A DNA stretch of 41,258 nucleotides from Nitrososphaeraceae archaeon (lineage in GTDB: Archaea; Thermoproteota; Nitrososphaeria; Nitrososphaerales; Nitrososphaeraceae). The DNA is taken from NCBI GenBank assembly GCA_013114725.1, contig QCWD01000013.1, forward strand, positions 1-41,258, read 5' to 3'. Below the pieces are notes generated by a model. It was not told the DNA's origin. It made no database searches and saw nothing but the letters and a program-made list of their open reading frames with translations. Shown piece after piece: positions 1 to 8,741 of the stretch. Within the stretch, counting starts at the first letter, position 1. Each line of letters begins with the position of its first letter. The translations under genes were made by a program, and so were the position numbers.

Positions 1-137
1 CATCACCTGAAGAAGCATCCAAAAATACGGCCGATGCAAAGGTGACGATGCATCACTTTGAAGAGGCGGTAAAGAAAGTAAAAACACAAAGAGAGATGAA
101 ACCGGGTAGTAAAAGTGCAATGGCACAGTATAGATAG
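1..137 (+). CDS. CDC48/VCP-like AAA+ ATPase, C-terminal end (partial)
   Basis: This is the 3' end of a gene that begins before the window; reading in frame from base 3 gives 44 residues and a TAG stop at 135-137. The segment VTMHHFEEAVKKVK resembles the last helix of archaeal CDC48 AAA+ ATPases, where a ValThr-Met-x-HisPhe-Glu-x-Ala motif precedes a short disordered tail. CDC48 unfolds proteins for the proteasome and other clients. Only the tail is visible, so Walker motifs cannot be checked and another AAA+ protein with a similar C-terminus is possible. The minus-strand ORF over the same bases looks like a shadow. Confidence 0.7.
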   Translation, partial: SPEEASKNTADAKVTMHHFEEAVKKVKTQREMKPGSKSAMAQYR

Positions 138-343
138 GAAGATAGTGGAAGTAGGAAGAGATGGATAAATATCTAAAAAAGAAGAAAAGAGATCCATAAA
201 AAACAGATAATTACTATTACCATCATTTTCATATTGTTCTTGTTGAAATAGATTATTCTATACTCTTGCTACTACCAAACTAATTATCTTGAGTTTTATG
301 TGGGAAAAAAATTAAAATCGCAATTGGATATCTTAAATATCAA

Positions 344-1053
344 TTGATACCACAATATATAAAATATTTACTATCTGATAACGACTTGATATTCATAAGA
401 ATAAAAGAACATAGAGTAAAAAATATGTACTTGAAGGCAACTATCACTGGAATTCTTGTGATTATCCCAAATAAGAGTGATTTTTTGATTGTAACAAGTT
501 TTTTGGAAAAAAATAAAGATTGGTTAATAAAAACTGTATGTAGATATAGAAAGATCTATCATGATTATGCAAAAATTTGTTCTGACAACCACTTTATTTT
601 TTATCATGGAAGTTTATACAGATTACAAATTATTAAGGATAAAAATAATTTTGTAATAATATCTAACAATTTAAAAATAATCACATTCCATATGATTAAT
701 ATAAAAACATATAAAAAAAAATAAAAGAATGGTATAAAGAAGAAACAACAAAGATTCTATCCTACCAAATACCTTTGATTAATCAAAACATTTCAGTTTC
801 TTATAATAAAGTTACTGTAAAATATCTGAAGTCAAAGTGGGGAAGTTGTTCTAACAAAAAAAACTTAAACTTTCATTACATGTTATCCTCATTGCCGGTC
901 AATATCATGAATTATATTATTGTTCACGAATTAGTTCACCTCATTGAATTCAATCATTCTGAACGGTTTTGGGATTTAGTAAAATTATACGACCCGAATT
1001 ATAAAGAACATACAGGCCTATTAAAAATATATAATGATATCTTATGTTTTTAA
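344..1053 (+). pseudogene. DUF45 / YgjP-like zinc metallopeptidase, frameshifted
   Basis: Two ORFs in different frames join into one protein of about 236 residues, the usual length of the DUF45 (YgjP/WLM-like) family. The first (344-724, TTG start) carries the beta-rich N-terminal part and stops just after a run of nine A at 713-721. The next frame continues without a break as IKEWYKEETTKIL, the conserved Trp-Tyr helix, then SKWGSCS, then the zinc motif HELVHLIEFNHSERFW (HExxH plus a downstream His). One extra A in the run restores the frame. The family includes predicted zinc-dependent peptidases, some encoded beside restriction or stress genes; the substrate is unknown. The break may be a sequencing error, slippage decoding or a true mutation. 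No upstream ATG exists in frame. Confidence 0.8.
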
Positions 1054-1065
1054 TCTAACAATAAT

Positions 1066-1881
1066 TCATTTTATCCCTTTTCTATAACCATGGGTAAACT
1101 CCTCATCGTATACTTTTGAAAATTCATATTGTTTTGGATTAATAACGTCGCCTACAATTATTAGTGCAGTTTTAATAATTTTTGCTTGTCTAGTCTTTTC
1201 TGAAATATCTTTCAATGTTCCCTTTATTATTTTTTGATCATTCCATGTGGCTCTATATACTATTGCAATAGGCGTATCTTCAGTGTACACTCCTCCCTTC
1301 AATAATTCTTGAACTACATGAGAAATCAAATGGACACTTAAATAAAATACCATAGTGGCACCATGGCGTGCAAGTGCGGAAATACTTTCCATTTCAGGAA
1401 CAGGAGTCCTAAGTTCAGCTCTTGTAATTATTACTGTCTGTGTGTTTCCTGGAAGTGTTAACTCTAAATTCATCGCTGCAGCGGCACCTAAAATTGCTGT
1501 TACCCCCGGAACAACAACACATTTTATCCCATTCTTTTCTAACTTGTCTATCTGTTCTCTTATTGTGCTAAATAATGCGGGATCTCCATCATGAAATCGT
1601 ATGGCCAATTTTCCATCTTTTGCTCCCTGTATCAATATTTTTGAAATTGCTTCCCTATCCAATAATGCAGCATCATAAAGTTTTGAATCTTTTTTAGTGT
1701 ATTTTAAAATCTCTGGATTTAATAAGGAACCAGAATAAATAACGATATCCGCATTTTCTAAAATTCGTTTTGCTTTTAACGTAATTAATTCAGGATCACC
1801 TGGACCAGAACCCACAAAATACACAACCATATCTTTTTTATCCTTTTCGTTACTATGACTGTAGTTACTATTGCTTTGCAT
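1066..1881 (-). CDS. cbiF: Cobalt-precorrin-4 C11-methyltransferase (CbiF/CobM)
   Basis: 271 residues of the tetrapyrrole methylase family. SAM-binding signature GSGPGDPELIT at about 24-34, then the family motifs HDGDPALFS and VPGVTAILGAAAAMN, and LTLPGNTQTVIITRAELRTPVPE, which is typical of CbiF/CobM. It methylates C11 of the corrin ring in vitamin B12 synthesis. The annotated start overlaps the end of cbiL by 14 nt; an in-frame ATG at codon 18 sits directly before the VVYFVGSG core and could be the true start. It is the last gene of the minus-strand cbiT-cbiL-cbiF group, so translational coupling with cbiL is likely. Confidence 0.93.
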   Translation of the reverse strand: MQSNSNYSHSNEKDKKDMVVYFVGSGPGDPELITLKAKRILENADIVIYSGSLLNPEILKYTKKDSKLYDAALLDREAISKILIQGAKDGKLAIRFHDGDPALFSTIREQIDKLEKNGIKCVVVPGVTAILGAAAAMNLELTLPGNTQTVIITRAELRTPVPEMESISALARHGATMVFYLSVHLISHVVQELLKGGVYTEDTPIAIVYRATWNDQKIIKGTLKDISEKTRQAKIIKTALIIVGDVINPKQYEFSKVYDEEFTHGYRKGIK

Positions 1882-2605
1882 TTTTCTTTACCACCATTAT
1901 GGAGAAATATTTTTGTTGCTCCATATTTTCTAATTGAAATTCATCCAATTTATATAATGACATTGTATTATTGTCTGTTGTTACCTCCTCTGCAATGGCC
2001 AAAGTTGAATCTTTACTAAATCCTAAATTTTTTAACATCTCGATAACCGAACCAAAATATCTTCCATCCTTCAGAAATACTATTGTGTCACATGCTATTG
2101 CAGTTTGTCTCACCTTGTTAATGTCATAACATGCTGGAACAATTCCTAAATTTTCATCTCCTTCTACTAAACTCATCTTTGCTTCTGCAGCAAATGCAAA
2201 TATCGAAGTTATTCCTGGGACTATCTCTATTTCTATCTCTTTATATCTATTTTTTAATTCATTGTGCATGTATATCCATGTACTGTACAATGATGGGTCA
2301 CCTACGGTCACATACACTACTTTTTTCCCCTTTCTCACTTCCTTTGCTATTTTGTCTGCATTTATCCTCCAATGTTCTTGAAGACTTTTGCGATCTTTTA
2401 TCATTGGAAATATTAGATTTACCACCTTGGTTTTTGACTCGAACAAATAATCTTTAATTATAGACAATGCAATACTTGGTTTGTCCTGTTTTGAAGTGGG
2501 TGCAAATACCACATCAGCCTCTTTTAGTATTTTCACCGCTTTAACTGTTATTAGTTCTGGGTCTCCGGGACCACATCCAATACAACAAAGTTTCATTTTT
2601 TTCAA
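1868..2605 (-). CDS. cbiL: (Cobalt-)precorrin-2 C20-methyltransferase (CbiL/CobI)
   Basis: 245 residues, tetrapyrrole methylase fold. The N-terminal GCGPGDPELITVKAVKIL is the SAM-binding loop, followed by VFAPTS, a hallmark of CbiL/CobI. VTVGDPSLYSTW and VPGITSIFAFAA complete the family core. It adds the C20 methyl group to (cobalt-)precorrin-2 early in corrin synthesis. It lies 85 nt downstream of cbiT and overlaps cbiF by 14 nt on the minus strand. Length and motifs are normal. Whether the substrate carries cobalt is not decided by this sequence; the anaerobic (early cobalt) route is usual for archaea. Confidence 0.93.
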   Translation of the reverse strand: MKKMKLCCIGCGPGDPELITVKAVKILKEADVVFAPTSKQDKPSIALSIIKDYLFESKTKVVNLIFPMIKDRKSLQEHWRINADKIAKEVRKGKKVVYVTVGDPSLYSTWIYMHNELKNRYKEIEIEIVPGITSIFAFAAEAKMSLVEGDENLGIVPACYDINKVRQTAIACDTIVFLKDGRYFGSVIEMLKNLGFSKDSTLAIAEEVTTDNNTMSLYKLDEFQLENMEQQKYFSIMVVKKNAKQ

Positions 2606-2690
2606 TATTTTTTTCGGTTATATTAATAAATAACCATGAAATTGAAAAAATTCAAAAGGTTTCGCCTATAAAATTTGGCTTTTGAAAAAA

Positions 2691-3284
2691 TCATATCTTT
2701 GTCGCAGAAACTATTAAAATTGGATTTCTCGCTAACATCATAGTTCCTGTGGTCACCTTCTTTGATTTAGATATAATTATCTGAGAAATATCTATGTCCT
2801 TTACCGTCTTGGTATCGATTGCATTTATTGCGTGATACATAGTTTCAATTAATATGGTCGATATAACCAACCTTCCTCCTGATCTTAATTTTTGAATGGC
2901 CAAGTTTATTATTGCCTCTGTTTTTCCCCACGTTCCACCAACAAAAATGGCATCCACTATGGGCAAAGAGGATAAAACCTCTTGTGCTGTTCCAGAAATT
3001 ATGTTTGCATAAACACCGAATCTTTCAAGATTCCTCTTGGTTAGGTCTATAGCTTTATTATCAAAATCTATTGCGTATACTTGATTATTTTGAGTTTGCA
3101 TACAAATTTCAACAGTTACACTTCCACTCCCACATCCAACATCGATTACCGAAAAATTCCTTCGCAAACGTAGCTTGCTAATTATTATTGCTCGTATCTC
3201 TTCCTTTGTGATAGGAACATCTTTTTCAGTAATAAACAAATCATCTGGGATTCCTGGAGTAGCATATTCCCACATAAAATTCAC
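2691..3284 (-). CDS. cbiT: Cobalt-precorrin-6B C15-methyltransferase / decarboxylase (CbiT)
   Basis: 197-residue class I SAM methyltransferase. It opens with WEYATPGIPDDLFI, the CbiT signature, then motif I VIDVGCGSGSVTVEI at about 46-60, a SAM-acidic loop YAIDFDNKAI, and the conserved FVGGTWG. CbiT methylates C15 and decarboxylates the C12 acetate side chain of cobalt-precorrin-6B or -7. An in-frame ATG at codon 4 is an equally good start. It follows the EMC6-like gene by 11 nt on the minus strand, so the two are probably cotranscribed. The partner methylase CbiE is not in this window. Confidence 0.93.
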   Translation of the reverse strand: MNFMWEYATPGIPDDLFITEKDVPITKEEIRAIIISKLRLRRNFSVIDVGCGSGSVTVEICMQTQNNQVYAIDFDNKAIDLTKRNLERFGVYANIISGTAQEVLSSLPIVDAIFVGGTWGKTEAIINLAIQKLRSGGRLVISTILIETMYHAINAIDTKTVKDIDISQIIISKSKKVTTGTMMLARNPILIVSATKI

Positions 3285-3295
3285 ATCTAAAATGA

Positions 3296-3595
3296 TTATC
3301 CTGCCAGACCTTGATGAATTCCTGTATACGCTATAATCAAAAACATTAACATCAAAAAAATAAAAGGAAATATTCCATTTAAAATCAGTTTCTTCTTCTC
3401 TGTTTTCAAATTTGCATCACTAGAAATTTTTTTTGCAACAATATGAGACAAAATATAAAATATTATTCCAATACCAAAAAAAACTCCAATATTTGATAAC
3501 TGACTATCACTAGGAGATATTATAAATCCACACGCTATTCCTGCAATTATTCCAACAATTGCTCTCATGTAATAAATCTTATCTACTGCTTCCAA
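3296..3595 (-). CDS. Small three-helix membrane protein, EMC6-like
   Basis: 99 residues with three predicted membrane segments at about 10-27, 34-53 and 70-92. A basic loop (KKIS...KTEKKK) lies between the second and third. The pattern of an Arg-starting first helix with small residues (RAIVGIIAGIACGFI), a GIGIIFYILSH second helix, a basic loop and a third helix ending near Tyr-Thr-Gly resembles EMC6 (Rab5IP family), a core subunit of the ER membrane protein insertase with archaeal homologues. This is pattern-level similarity only. It is the first gene of the cbiT-cbiL-cbiF group, but nothing ties it to cobalamin. Confidence 0.6.
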   Translation of the reverse strand: MEAVDKIYYMRAIVGIIAGIACGFIISPSDSQLSNIGVFFGIGIIFYILSHIVAKKISSDANLKTEKKKLILNGIFPFIFLMLMFLIIAYTGIHQGLAG

Positions 3596-3653
3596 AGAAT
3601 TTATGAACTATTTTATCTGATGATTTAATAATTCTTTCTTCTTTTTAATTTTA

Positions 3654-3665
3654 CTTATAAATATA
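3654..3665 (+). promoter_or_regulatory. TATA box for the RqcH/NEMF gene
   Basis: An AT-rich box CTTATAAATATA lies 34-45 nt before the ATG at 3699. This spacing predicts a short leader. It is a good match to the archaeal TATA/BRE pattern; transcription was not measured. Confidence 0.5.
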
Positions 3666-3698
3666 ATAGTGTAATACACAATCACGATCAAAACAACA

Positions 3699-5690
3699 AT
3701 GGAACTATCAAATTTAGAGATTCGATTTTTAGTTACTGAAATATCTAGTATTATCGATAATGAATATTATGTTAGCAATGTTGTCAATGTGAGTAAAAAT
3801 TCATTTCTCTTCAAATTTCATCATTCTACAAAATCTGATGTTTTACTAATGATTTCTACAAAGGGAATTTGGATTACTAAAACGGTATATAAACAATTCG
3901 AAGAAACCGATATTATAAAATCATTAAGGTCTCACTTAGAAAGGGCAAAGATGATTTCAATTAGTCAACATTCTTTTGAAAGAATCATCATTTTAAAATT
4001 TAAAACATTAGACGATATCGTTAAAATTTTGGTGTTGGAATTGTTTGGAAACGGAAATATTGTACTTTGTGATGCAAATATGTCTATTATCTCTATTCTG
4101 ACTTCTTTGGTTGTGAGACATAGGACACTAAAACCCGGACTTAAGTATATTTTTCCACCACTAAAAGGATTAGATATTTTTGAAATTACTTTTAAACAAT
4201 TTTTACAAAGTTTCAATCAGGCAAATCTTGATTTAGATGTTCCTCGGTGGCTTGGAAGAACCATTTCAATGCCAAAAAAATTTGTAGAAGAGATAGTACA
4301 TCGCTCCAATATAAAAAAACAATTTGTAAAAGAATTATCTGAATGTGATTGTAAAATCTTATTTGATACAACTAAAAATCTAGTAACCGAGATTACAGAC
4401 AAAAAAAATCACAAACCTGTAGTTATAGTTGATCAATATGAAAAGGCAATTGATTCTCTTCCTATTGTATTAAATGAAATGAATCAAGTTCATTATAGAT
4501 CGGTAGGATCGTTTATGGAAGGGATAGATGAGGCAATGAATAATTTGTTAATTAATGAAAACTTAAAAACCAAAACTTTTGCTACAGACCTAAAGATGCA
4601 AAATCTAATACATGATTTAGATGAACAAAATAAAGCAAAAACATTGGTCATAGAAAAATCACAAGCTATCAGGATCCTTGCAACTGCCCTTAAAAATTTA
4701 TCAGGAAACTATTTAAGAATTACTGATTCGGAGTATTTTTTAGACGATCTATTTAAAAAATACGGTTCTTTGATAATTTTAGAGAAGGGGAAAAAATATG
4801 TGACTATAAAAGATGAGAAGATCTTATTAGAAGAAAATACTCAAAAATTAGCATCATCACTTTTTTCCAATGCCAAACGACTAGAAAGTGGACTCGAATC
4901 GATAAATGCTGCAAGTAATAAAATTCTAAAACAAATAGAAGAATTAAAACTACACAACGAAAAAATAAACAAAAAAATTGAATACAAACAACAAATTTCA
5001 AAAGAGTGGTTTGAGCGCTACCGGTGGTTTATAACATCTGATGAAATCCTGGCAATTGGTGGTAGGGATGCTTCATCAAATTCCGTTATTATTCGAAAAC
5101 ATCTTACAGAAGATGATATTGTATTTCATGCTGAAATACATGGTTCTCCATTTTTCATATTAAAGAAAGGATCACTTGTTAATTTTGAATCCAGTATCAC
5201 CGAAACCGCAATTGCTACTGTTTGTTTTAGTCGGGCATGGAAAGATAATCTATCCAGTGGTGATTGCTATTGGATAGAGCCCAATCAGATAAAGAAAGGC
5301 GCACCAAGTGGTCAATTTCTTCCAAAGGGCTCATTTGTCATTGAAGGAAAAAGAAATTATATCAAAAAAATTGAATTAAAATTAGGACTTGGTCTGATAT
5401 CTGTGGGAAATCAATATAAACTCATGTGCGGACCATTATCTGCAGTAAAAAAGAAAGGTTTGGTATACGTTACCCTTGTCCCTGGAGGTTATGAACCATT
5501 AATTTCGGCGAAAAAAGTGAAATCTGAAATAATAAATAAACTGAATGAGGTTTCTCATCCATTTTCAGATCAACTAAAAAAATTTCCAATAGACGAATTT
5601 TTACGAATAATGCCTTCTGGTTCTACAAAAATTATTGATTCCGGTCTTGGTGATATCACAAAGAGAAATCAAGTTCAGCAAAGTAATTAA
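3699..5690 (+). CDS. RqcH / NEMF / Rqc2 homologue (NFACT protein)
   Basis: 663 residues with the full NFACT layout: an N-terminal NFACT-N domain (about 1-220), helix-hairpin and coiled-coil segments (about 260-435, rich in Lys/Glu), and an NFACT-R domain from about 435 with EWFERYRWFITSDEILAIGG and the later motif GAPSGQFLPKGSFVIEGK. These match archaeal and eukaryotic Rqc2/NEMF and bacterial RqcH. The family binds stalled large ribosomal subunits carrying peptidyl-tRNA and can add C-terminal Ala tails without mRNA. Older annotation calls it fibronectin-binding protein or DUF814. It lies between the cobalamin group (divergent) and the CBS gene, which starts 24 nt after it. Confidence 0.93.
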   Translation: MELSNLEIRFLVTEISSIIDNEYYVSNVVNVSKNSFLFKFHHSTKSDVLLMISTKGIWITKTVYKQFEETDIIKSLRSHLERAKMISISQHSFERIIILKFKTLDDIVKILVLELFGNGNIVLCDANMSIISILTSLVVRHRTLKPGLKYIFPPLKGLDIFEITFKQFLQSFNQANLDLDVPRWLGRTISMPKKFVEEIVHRSNIKKQFVKELSECDCKILFDTTKNLVTEITDKKNHKPVVIVDQYEKAIDSLPIVLNEMNQVHYRSVGSFMEGIDEAMNNLLINENLKTKTFATDLKMQNLIHDLDEQNKAKTLVIEKSQAIRILATALKNLSGNYLRITDSEYFLDDLFKKYGSLIILEKGKKYVTIKDEKILLEENTQKLASSLFSNAKRLESGLESINAASNKILKQIEELKLHNEKINKKIEYKQQISKEWFERYRWFITSDEILAIGGRDASSNSVIIRKHLTEDDIVFHAEIHGSPFFILKKGSLVNFESSITETAIATVCFSRAWKDNLSSGDCYWIEPNQIKKGAPSGQFLPKGSFVIEGKRNYIKKIELKLGLGLISVGNQYKLMCGPLSAVKKKGLVYVTLVPGGYEPLISAKKVKSEIINKLNEVSHPFSDQLKKFPIDEFLRIMPSGSTKIIDSGLGDITKRNQVQQSN

Positions 5691-5714
5691 ACCAATCTAA
5701 ATATAAACTCTATT

Positions 5715-6311
5715 GTGTCAGACGATTTAACTAAAAAACATCGAGATGCAAACATGACAACTCGTATATTTGTTAGAGACATAATGAACAGTCCTGTAAT
5801 TTCATGTTCACCAAATGATTCCATTAAAGATATTGCAGAAAATATGAAAAATGAAAAAATCGGTAGCATTGTTGTTTCAGAAAATGATTTTCCTTTAGGC
5901 TTGATTACCGATTGGGATATCGTATCTAAAGGTGTTATCCGCGATACAAAACCAAGCCTGATTAAAGCATCAGAAGTTATGCAAACGCTATTTGTAATTG
6001 AAAGTGATAAAAGCATAACAGAAGCTGCAAGAACACTGAGAAAAAATAACATTAAAAGACTTGGTGTCGTTTACAAAAATAAACTCGTTGGAATAATTTC
6101 AGCAAGCGATGTTATATCTGTAACTCCAGACCTTATAGATGTGATATCAGAAAAGTCTTCAATAATCCGTGGAGAAGTGGGTCGGGAATCAGGGAACATT
6201 TCTGGATTTTGCGATGATTGCAATGAGTGGTCTGACCTTCTACAATACGATGATGGGATTTTCTTGTGTGAAGAATGTAGGGGAGAATTGCCAGATCATC
6301 ATCAAGCATGA
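5715..6311 (+). CDS. Two-CBS-domain protein with C-terminal zinc ribbon
   Basis: 198 residues, GTG start. Two CBS modules are visible (about 18-75 and 83-140), the first with VRDIMNSPVISCSPNDSI and GLITDWDIV, the second with ASEVMQTLFVIESDKSI and LVGIISASDVI. A C-terminal rubredoxin-like knuckle has Cys166, Cys169, Cys185 and Cys188. CBS pairs usually bind adenine nucleotides or SAM and act as sensors. The CBS-zinc ribbon arrangement is recurrent in archaea, but its output is not known. It starts 24 nt downstream of the RqcH gene, suggesting an operon. Confidence 0.88.
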   Translation: MSDDLTKKHRDANMTTRIFVRDIMNSPVISCSPNDSIKDIAENMKNEKIGSIVVSENDFPLGLITDWDIVSKGVIRDTKPSLIKASEVMQTLFVIESDKSITEAARTLRKNNIKRLGVVYKNKLVGIISASDVISVTPDLIDVISEKSSIIRGEVGRESGNISGFCDDCNEWSDLLQYDDGIFLCEECRGELPDHHQA

Positions 6312-6317
6312 TGTAAT

Positions 6318-6330
6318 GTGATTTAATCAC
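6318..6330. repeat. 13-bp perfect palindrome after the CBS gene
   Basis: GTGATT-T-AATCAC is a perfect inverted repeat with a single central base. It starts 6 nt after the stop of the CBS gene, in the 140-nt gap before pyrI. It could be an operator or part of a terminator, but at this length chance in AT-rich DNA cannot be excluded. Confidence 0.4.
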
Positions 6331-6451
6331 TTAGATACTCTCATTTAACTAAAATACCAGCATATCTTGATTTTTGATAAATGTTTGGTCTCGGCAGACT
6401 AGATAACCACCACTTAAAAATTTAAGTCCATGTTTGGATTGATAATGATTA

Positions 6452-6913
6452 ATGTCTGAAAGTAACCAATTACTTGTAAGAAGAATTAGAAATGGTACGG
6501 TAATCGATCATATTGAAGCTGGAAAAGCTTTGATCGTTTTAAATAAATTAGGTATTACTGGAAAAGATGGTGATATTATCACCGTTGCTTTAAATGTCCC
6601 CAGTAACAAAATTTTCAAGAAAGACATAATAAAAGTAGAGAACAAGTTCTTAGAACAGGATGATACCAATAAATTGGCACTATTATCACCAAACGCGACC
6701 ATAAATATCATAAAAGAATATAGGTTAATTGAAAAGAGAAATATAGGACTCCCAGATGTAATTGTAGATATTTTCAAGTGTCCTAACCTAAGATGCATAA
6801 GCAACAGTGAGGAAAATATTCATTCCAATATTAGGGTAATTGATAAAAAAGATATTATATTAAAATGCAGCTATTGTTCTAGGATTATCAAGATAAACGA
6901 TCTTGTTTCCTGA
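6452..6913 (+). CDS. pyrI: Aspartate carbamoyltransferase regulatory subunit (PyrI)
   Basis: 153 residues, the normal length for PyrI. The N-terminal allosteric domain starts LLVRRIRNGTVIDHI and continues with GKALIVLNKLGI, as in known PyrI proteins. The C-terminal zinc domain has Cys110, Cys115, Cys139 and Cys142, the expected spacing. PyrI makes the catalytic PyrB trimers responsive to CTP and ATP in pyrimidine synthesis. The catalytic pyrB, usually adjacent, is absent from this window, so either it lies elsewhere or the pair has been split. Confidence 0.93.
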   Translation: MSESNQLLVRRIRNGTVIDHIEAGKALIVLNKLGITGKDGDIITVALNVPSNKIFKKDIIKVENKFLEQDDTNKLALLSPNATINIIKEYRLIEKRNIGLPDVIVDIFKCPNLRCISNSEENIHSNIRVIDKKDIILKCSYCSRIIKINDLVS

Positions 6914-6937
6914 CCTATTACTTAGAATGATATAAAA

Positions 6938-6947
6938 TTTTTATAAC
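6938..6947 (+). promoter_or_regulatory. TATA box that supports the ATG at 6967
   Basis: TTTTTATAAC ends 20 nt before the ATG at 6967. Transcription about 25 nt downstream would start at or near this ATG, giving a leaderless mRNA, and would lie downstream of the upstream TTG at 6952. Confidence 0.5.
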
Positions 6948-6966
6948 CTCTTTGCATTTATTAAGT

Positions 6967-7278
6967 ATGATATGCAAACAACATCGTGATCAATTTAACG
7001 ATTCATGTGATGATTGCAAGAACGAATATCTACTTTTAAAGGGATTTGTTAAATCTAATAATTCTATATGCTCTATAGATAATAACTCAAAAAAGGAAAA
7101 AGAGTTGAATAAAAATGAAGAATTTTCTGAAGAAAGAGCAAAGGGCCTATACCAAAAATTATTTTTATACTATGTGAAAAAAACAGAAAATGAATCAGAG
7201 GCAAACAAAAGAGCAAAAAATATTATAAAACTCCAATGCGCCAAACACAATGTTCAACCTTGGACTTGGCTCAACTAA
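6967..7278 (+). CDS. Conserved-looking hypothetical protein, 103 aa
   Basis: I do not recognise a named family. The ORF runs from an in-frame TTG at 6952; I prefer the ATG at 6967 because of the promoter position. The N-terminus has a possible metal knuckle (MICKQHRDQF then SCDDCKNEY), followed by a charged low-complexity linker and a helical C-terminal half. That half (EERAKGLYQKLFLYYVKKT, KRAKNIIKLQCAKHNVQPWTWL) ends in a Trp-x-Trp motif. Codon use matches its neighbours. It lies 50 nt after pyrI with its own promoter. Confidence 0.65.
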   Translation: MICKQHRDQFNDSCDDCKNEYLLLKGFVKSNNSICSIDNNSKKEKELNKNEEFSEERAKGLYQKLFLYYVKKTENESEANKRAKNIIKLQCAKHNVQPWTWLN

Positions 7279-7298
7279 TATTTTCTCATTTTACAACT

Positions 7299-8564
7299 CT
7301 AAACTAGAATTTCATTTTTTTTGGTTTTATCCCATATTTTTCTGGTAATTTCTGCAACAGTTTGCTCCCTGTTTCCATTAAATATCTTATCCCACATAGT
7401 TGCTATGTATTCACTAGGTGATGTTTTATTTTCCAATCTCTTTTCTAGTATTTGGATAAATCCGGGTTTAATTCCTAAATCTGATAAACCCTTTATTGCG
7501 TAATTTAGATTATTTTTTGCACTTTCTAACATATTAAAATGTGTCTTTGCATTATAACCTGACCTTACAACAGCTATCCTTTCTTCTCGTAATGATGATA
7601 ATGGGCGTAAATTCTTTTCTTCAAGGATAGATTGATGGACATAACCAATGATAAACTCTATAAATGCCATCATTGCATTTGGTGTTGGTTGAACCGAAAG
7701 TATTCTTGTTTCAACTCGATAGTTGTTAGAATTCAATCTTATTCTCACGTCATCATGTCTTTCTTTTTCTAATTCAAAATAATTCTTTGCAACAATGTTT
7801 GATTTTCTTGAAATAACATAATCTATGTAATCGTTGACTTCTTCTGGGTATTTAGTAACTGATGGAAATCCTGAATTCTGTTGTTCGGATTGATCATACA
7901 AATGGAGTCTAGGTTCGTAGATTGAAAATAATTTTCCACCCAACAATCTACTGTTTGCACCAAGTAGGATCATAGATGGAATTATATTCAAAATATGATT
8001 ATACATCTTTGCAGTGAATTCTGGATTTCTTCCTTGCAAATGAATGTGAAAACCCTGAATTGCCGTTGCTACTTTAAATGACTCAAATTTTTGACCGTCA
8101 ATTTCAACGTCTGGTATACTTTTTTGCCACTTTGCTAATTTTTTATACCTTGGTTTATTTGTAACAAGATTTTTTTCAAAAATATCTGGTGACGGATTTG
8201 CACCCAAGAAAACCGGGATTGCCTCATTATTGTTATTTCTCGTAACATCGTTAATCGCCTTATCAAGATCACACATAAATTCCTCTATTTCTGTATTTAA
8301 ATCACAAAGCCTAAACATCTCTGTTGGATGTGTTTTATATTCAAATTGACAACTACCATATTCATGGTCTATGATATGTTTTGTCTTGTTTAATTCTGTA
8401 ATGAAAGGATTGGCATTAACTGGTCCACCCATGTTATCTAACAGACAAGCCTCTATTTCTATTCCAACACGAAAAATATCGTCAGCCCTGTGCATATCAT
8501 GCACCACTTTGTCTTTTAGCTCTTGAGCATGACGTAAAATGTATGAGTTATTATAACTTGACAA
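7299..8564 (-). CDS. Glutamate-cysteine ligase-like (GCS2 family) carboxylate-amine ligase
   Basis: 421 residues, TTG start. Signatures of the GCS2/YbdK carboxylate-amine ligase family are FRVGIEIEACLLD at about 31-43 (the acidic metal-binding strand), GFHIHLQGRN (metal and substrate His), ILLGANSRLLGGKL (small-residue loop) and RVETRILSVQPTPN. These enzymes join glutamate to an amine, classically cysteine, using ATP. The family is found in archaea that make gamma-glutamylcysteine-type thiols or related ligations, but the amine substrate is not decided by sequence. It is divergent from an M20 peptidase gene. Confidence 0.82.
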   Translation of the reverse strand: MSSYNNSYILRHAQELKDKVVHDMHRADDIFRVGIEIEACLLDNMGGPVNANPFITELNKTKHIIDHEYGSCQFEYKTHPTEMFRLCDLNTEIEEFMCDLDKAINDVTRNNNNEAIPVFLGANPSPDIFEKNLVTNKPRYKKLAKWQKSIPDVEIDGQKFESFKVATAIQGFHIHLQGRNPEFTAKMYNHILNIIPSMILLGANSRLLGGKLFSIYEPRLHLYDQSEQQNSGFPSVTKYPEEVNDYIDYVISRKSNIVAKNYFELEKERHDDVRIRLNSNNYRVETRILSVQPTPNAMMAFIEFIIGYVHQSILEEKNLRPLSSLREERIAVVRSGYNAKTHFNMLESAKNNLNYAIKGLSDLGIKPGFIQILEKRLENKTSPSEYIATMWDKIFNGNREQTVAEITRKIWDKTKKNEILV

Positions 8565-8741
8565 ATCACATCTAACATGTAATAACTATCTCTGGTATTT
8601 ATTAATAACTTTTTTCCGTATTTTTTTACATAAATAAAATATATAATTTTTATCGGAAGTTTATTACTGCACATGTTTCTATATTTTGATTATCTACTTT
8701 ATTATTTTAGATACGATATCTTTTAATTAGTATTTTACAAA

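Noticed and set aside
3-197. Minus-strand 64-codon ORF at the window edge
   Set aside because: It overlaps the CDC48 tail on the plus strand and has a Phe/Cys/Leu-rich composition without motif.
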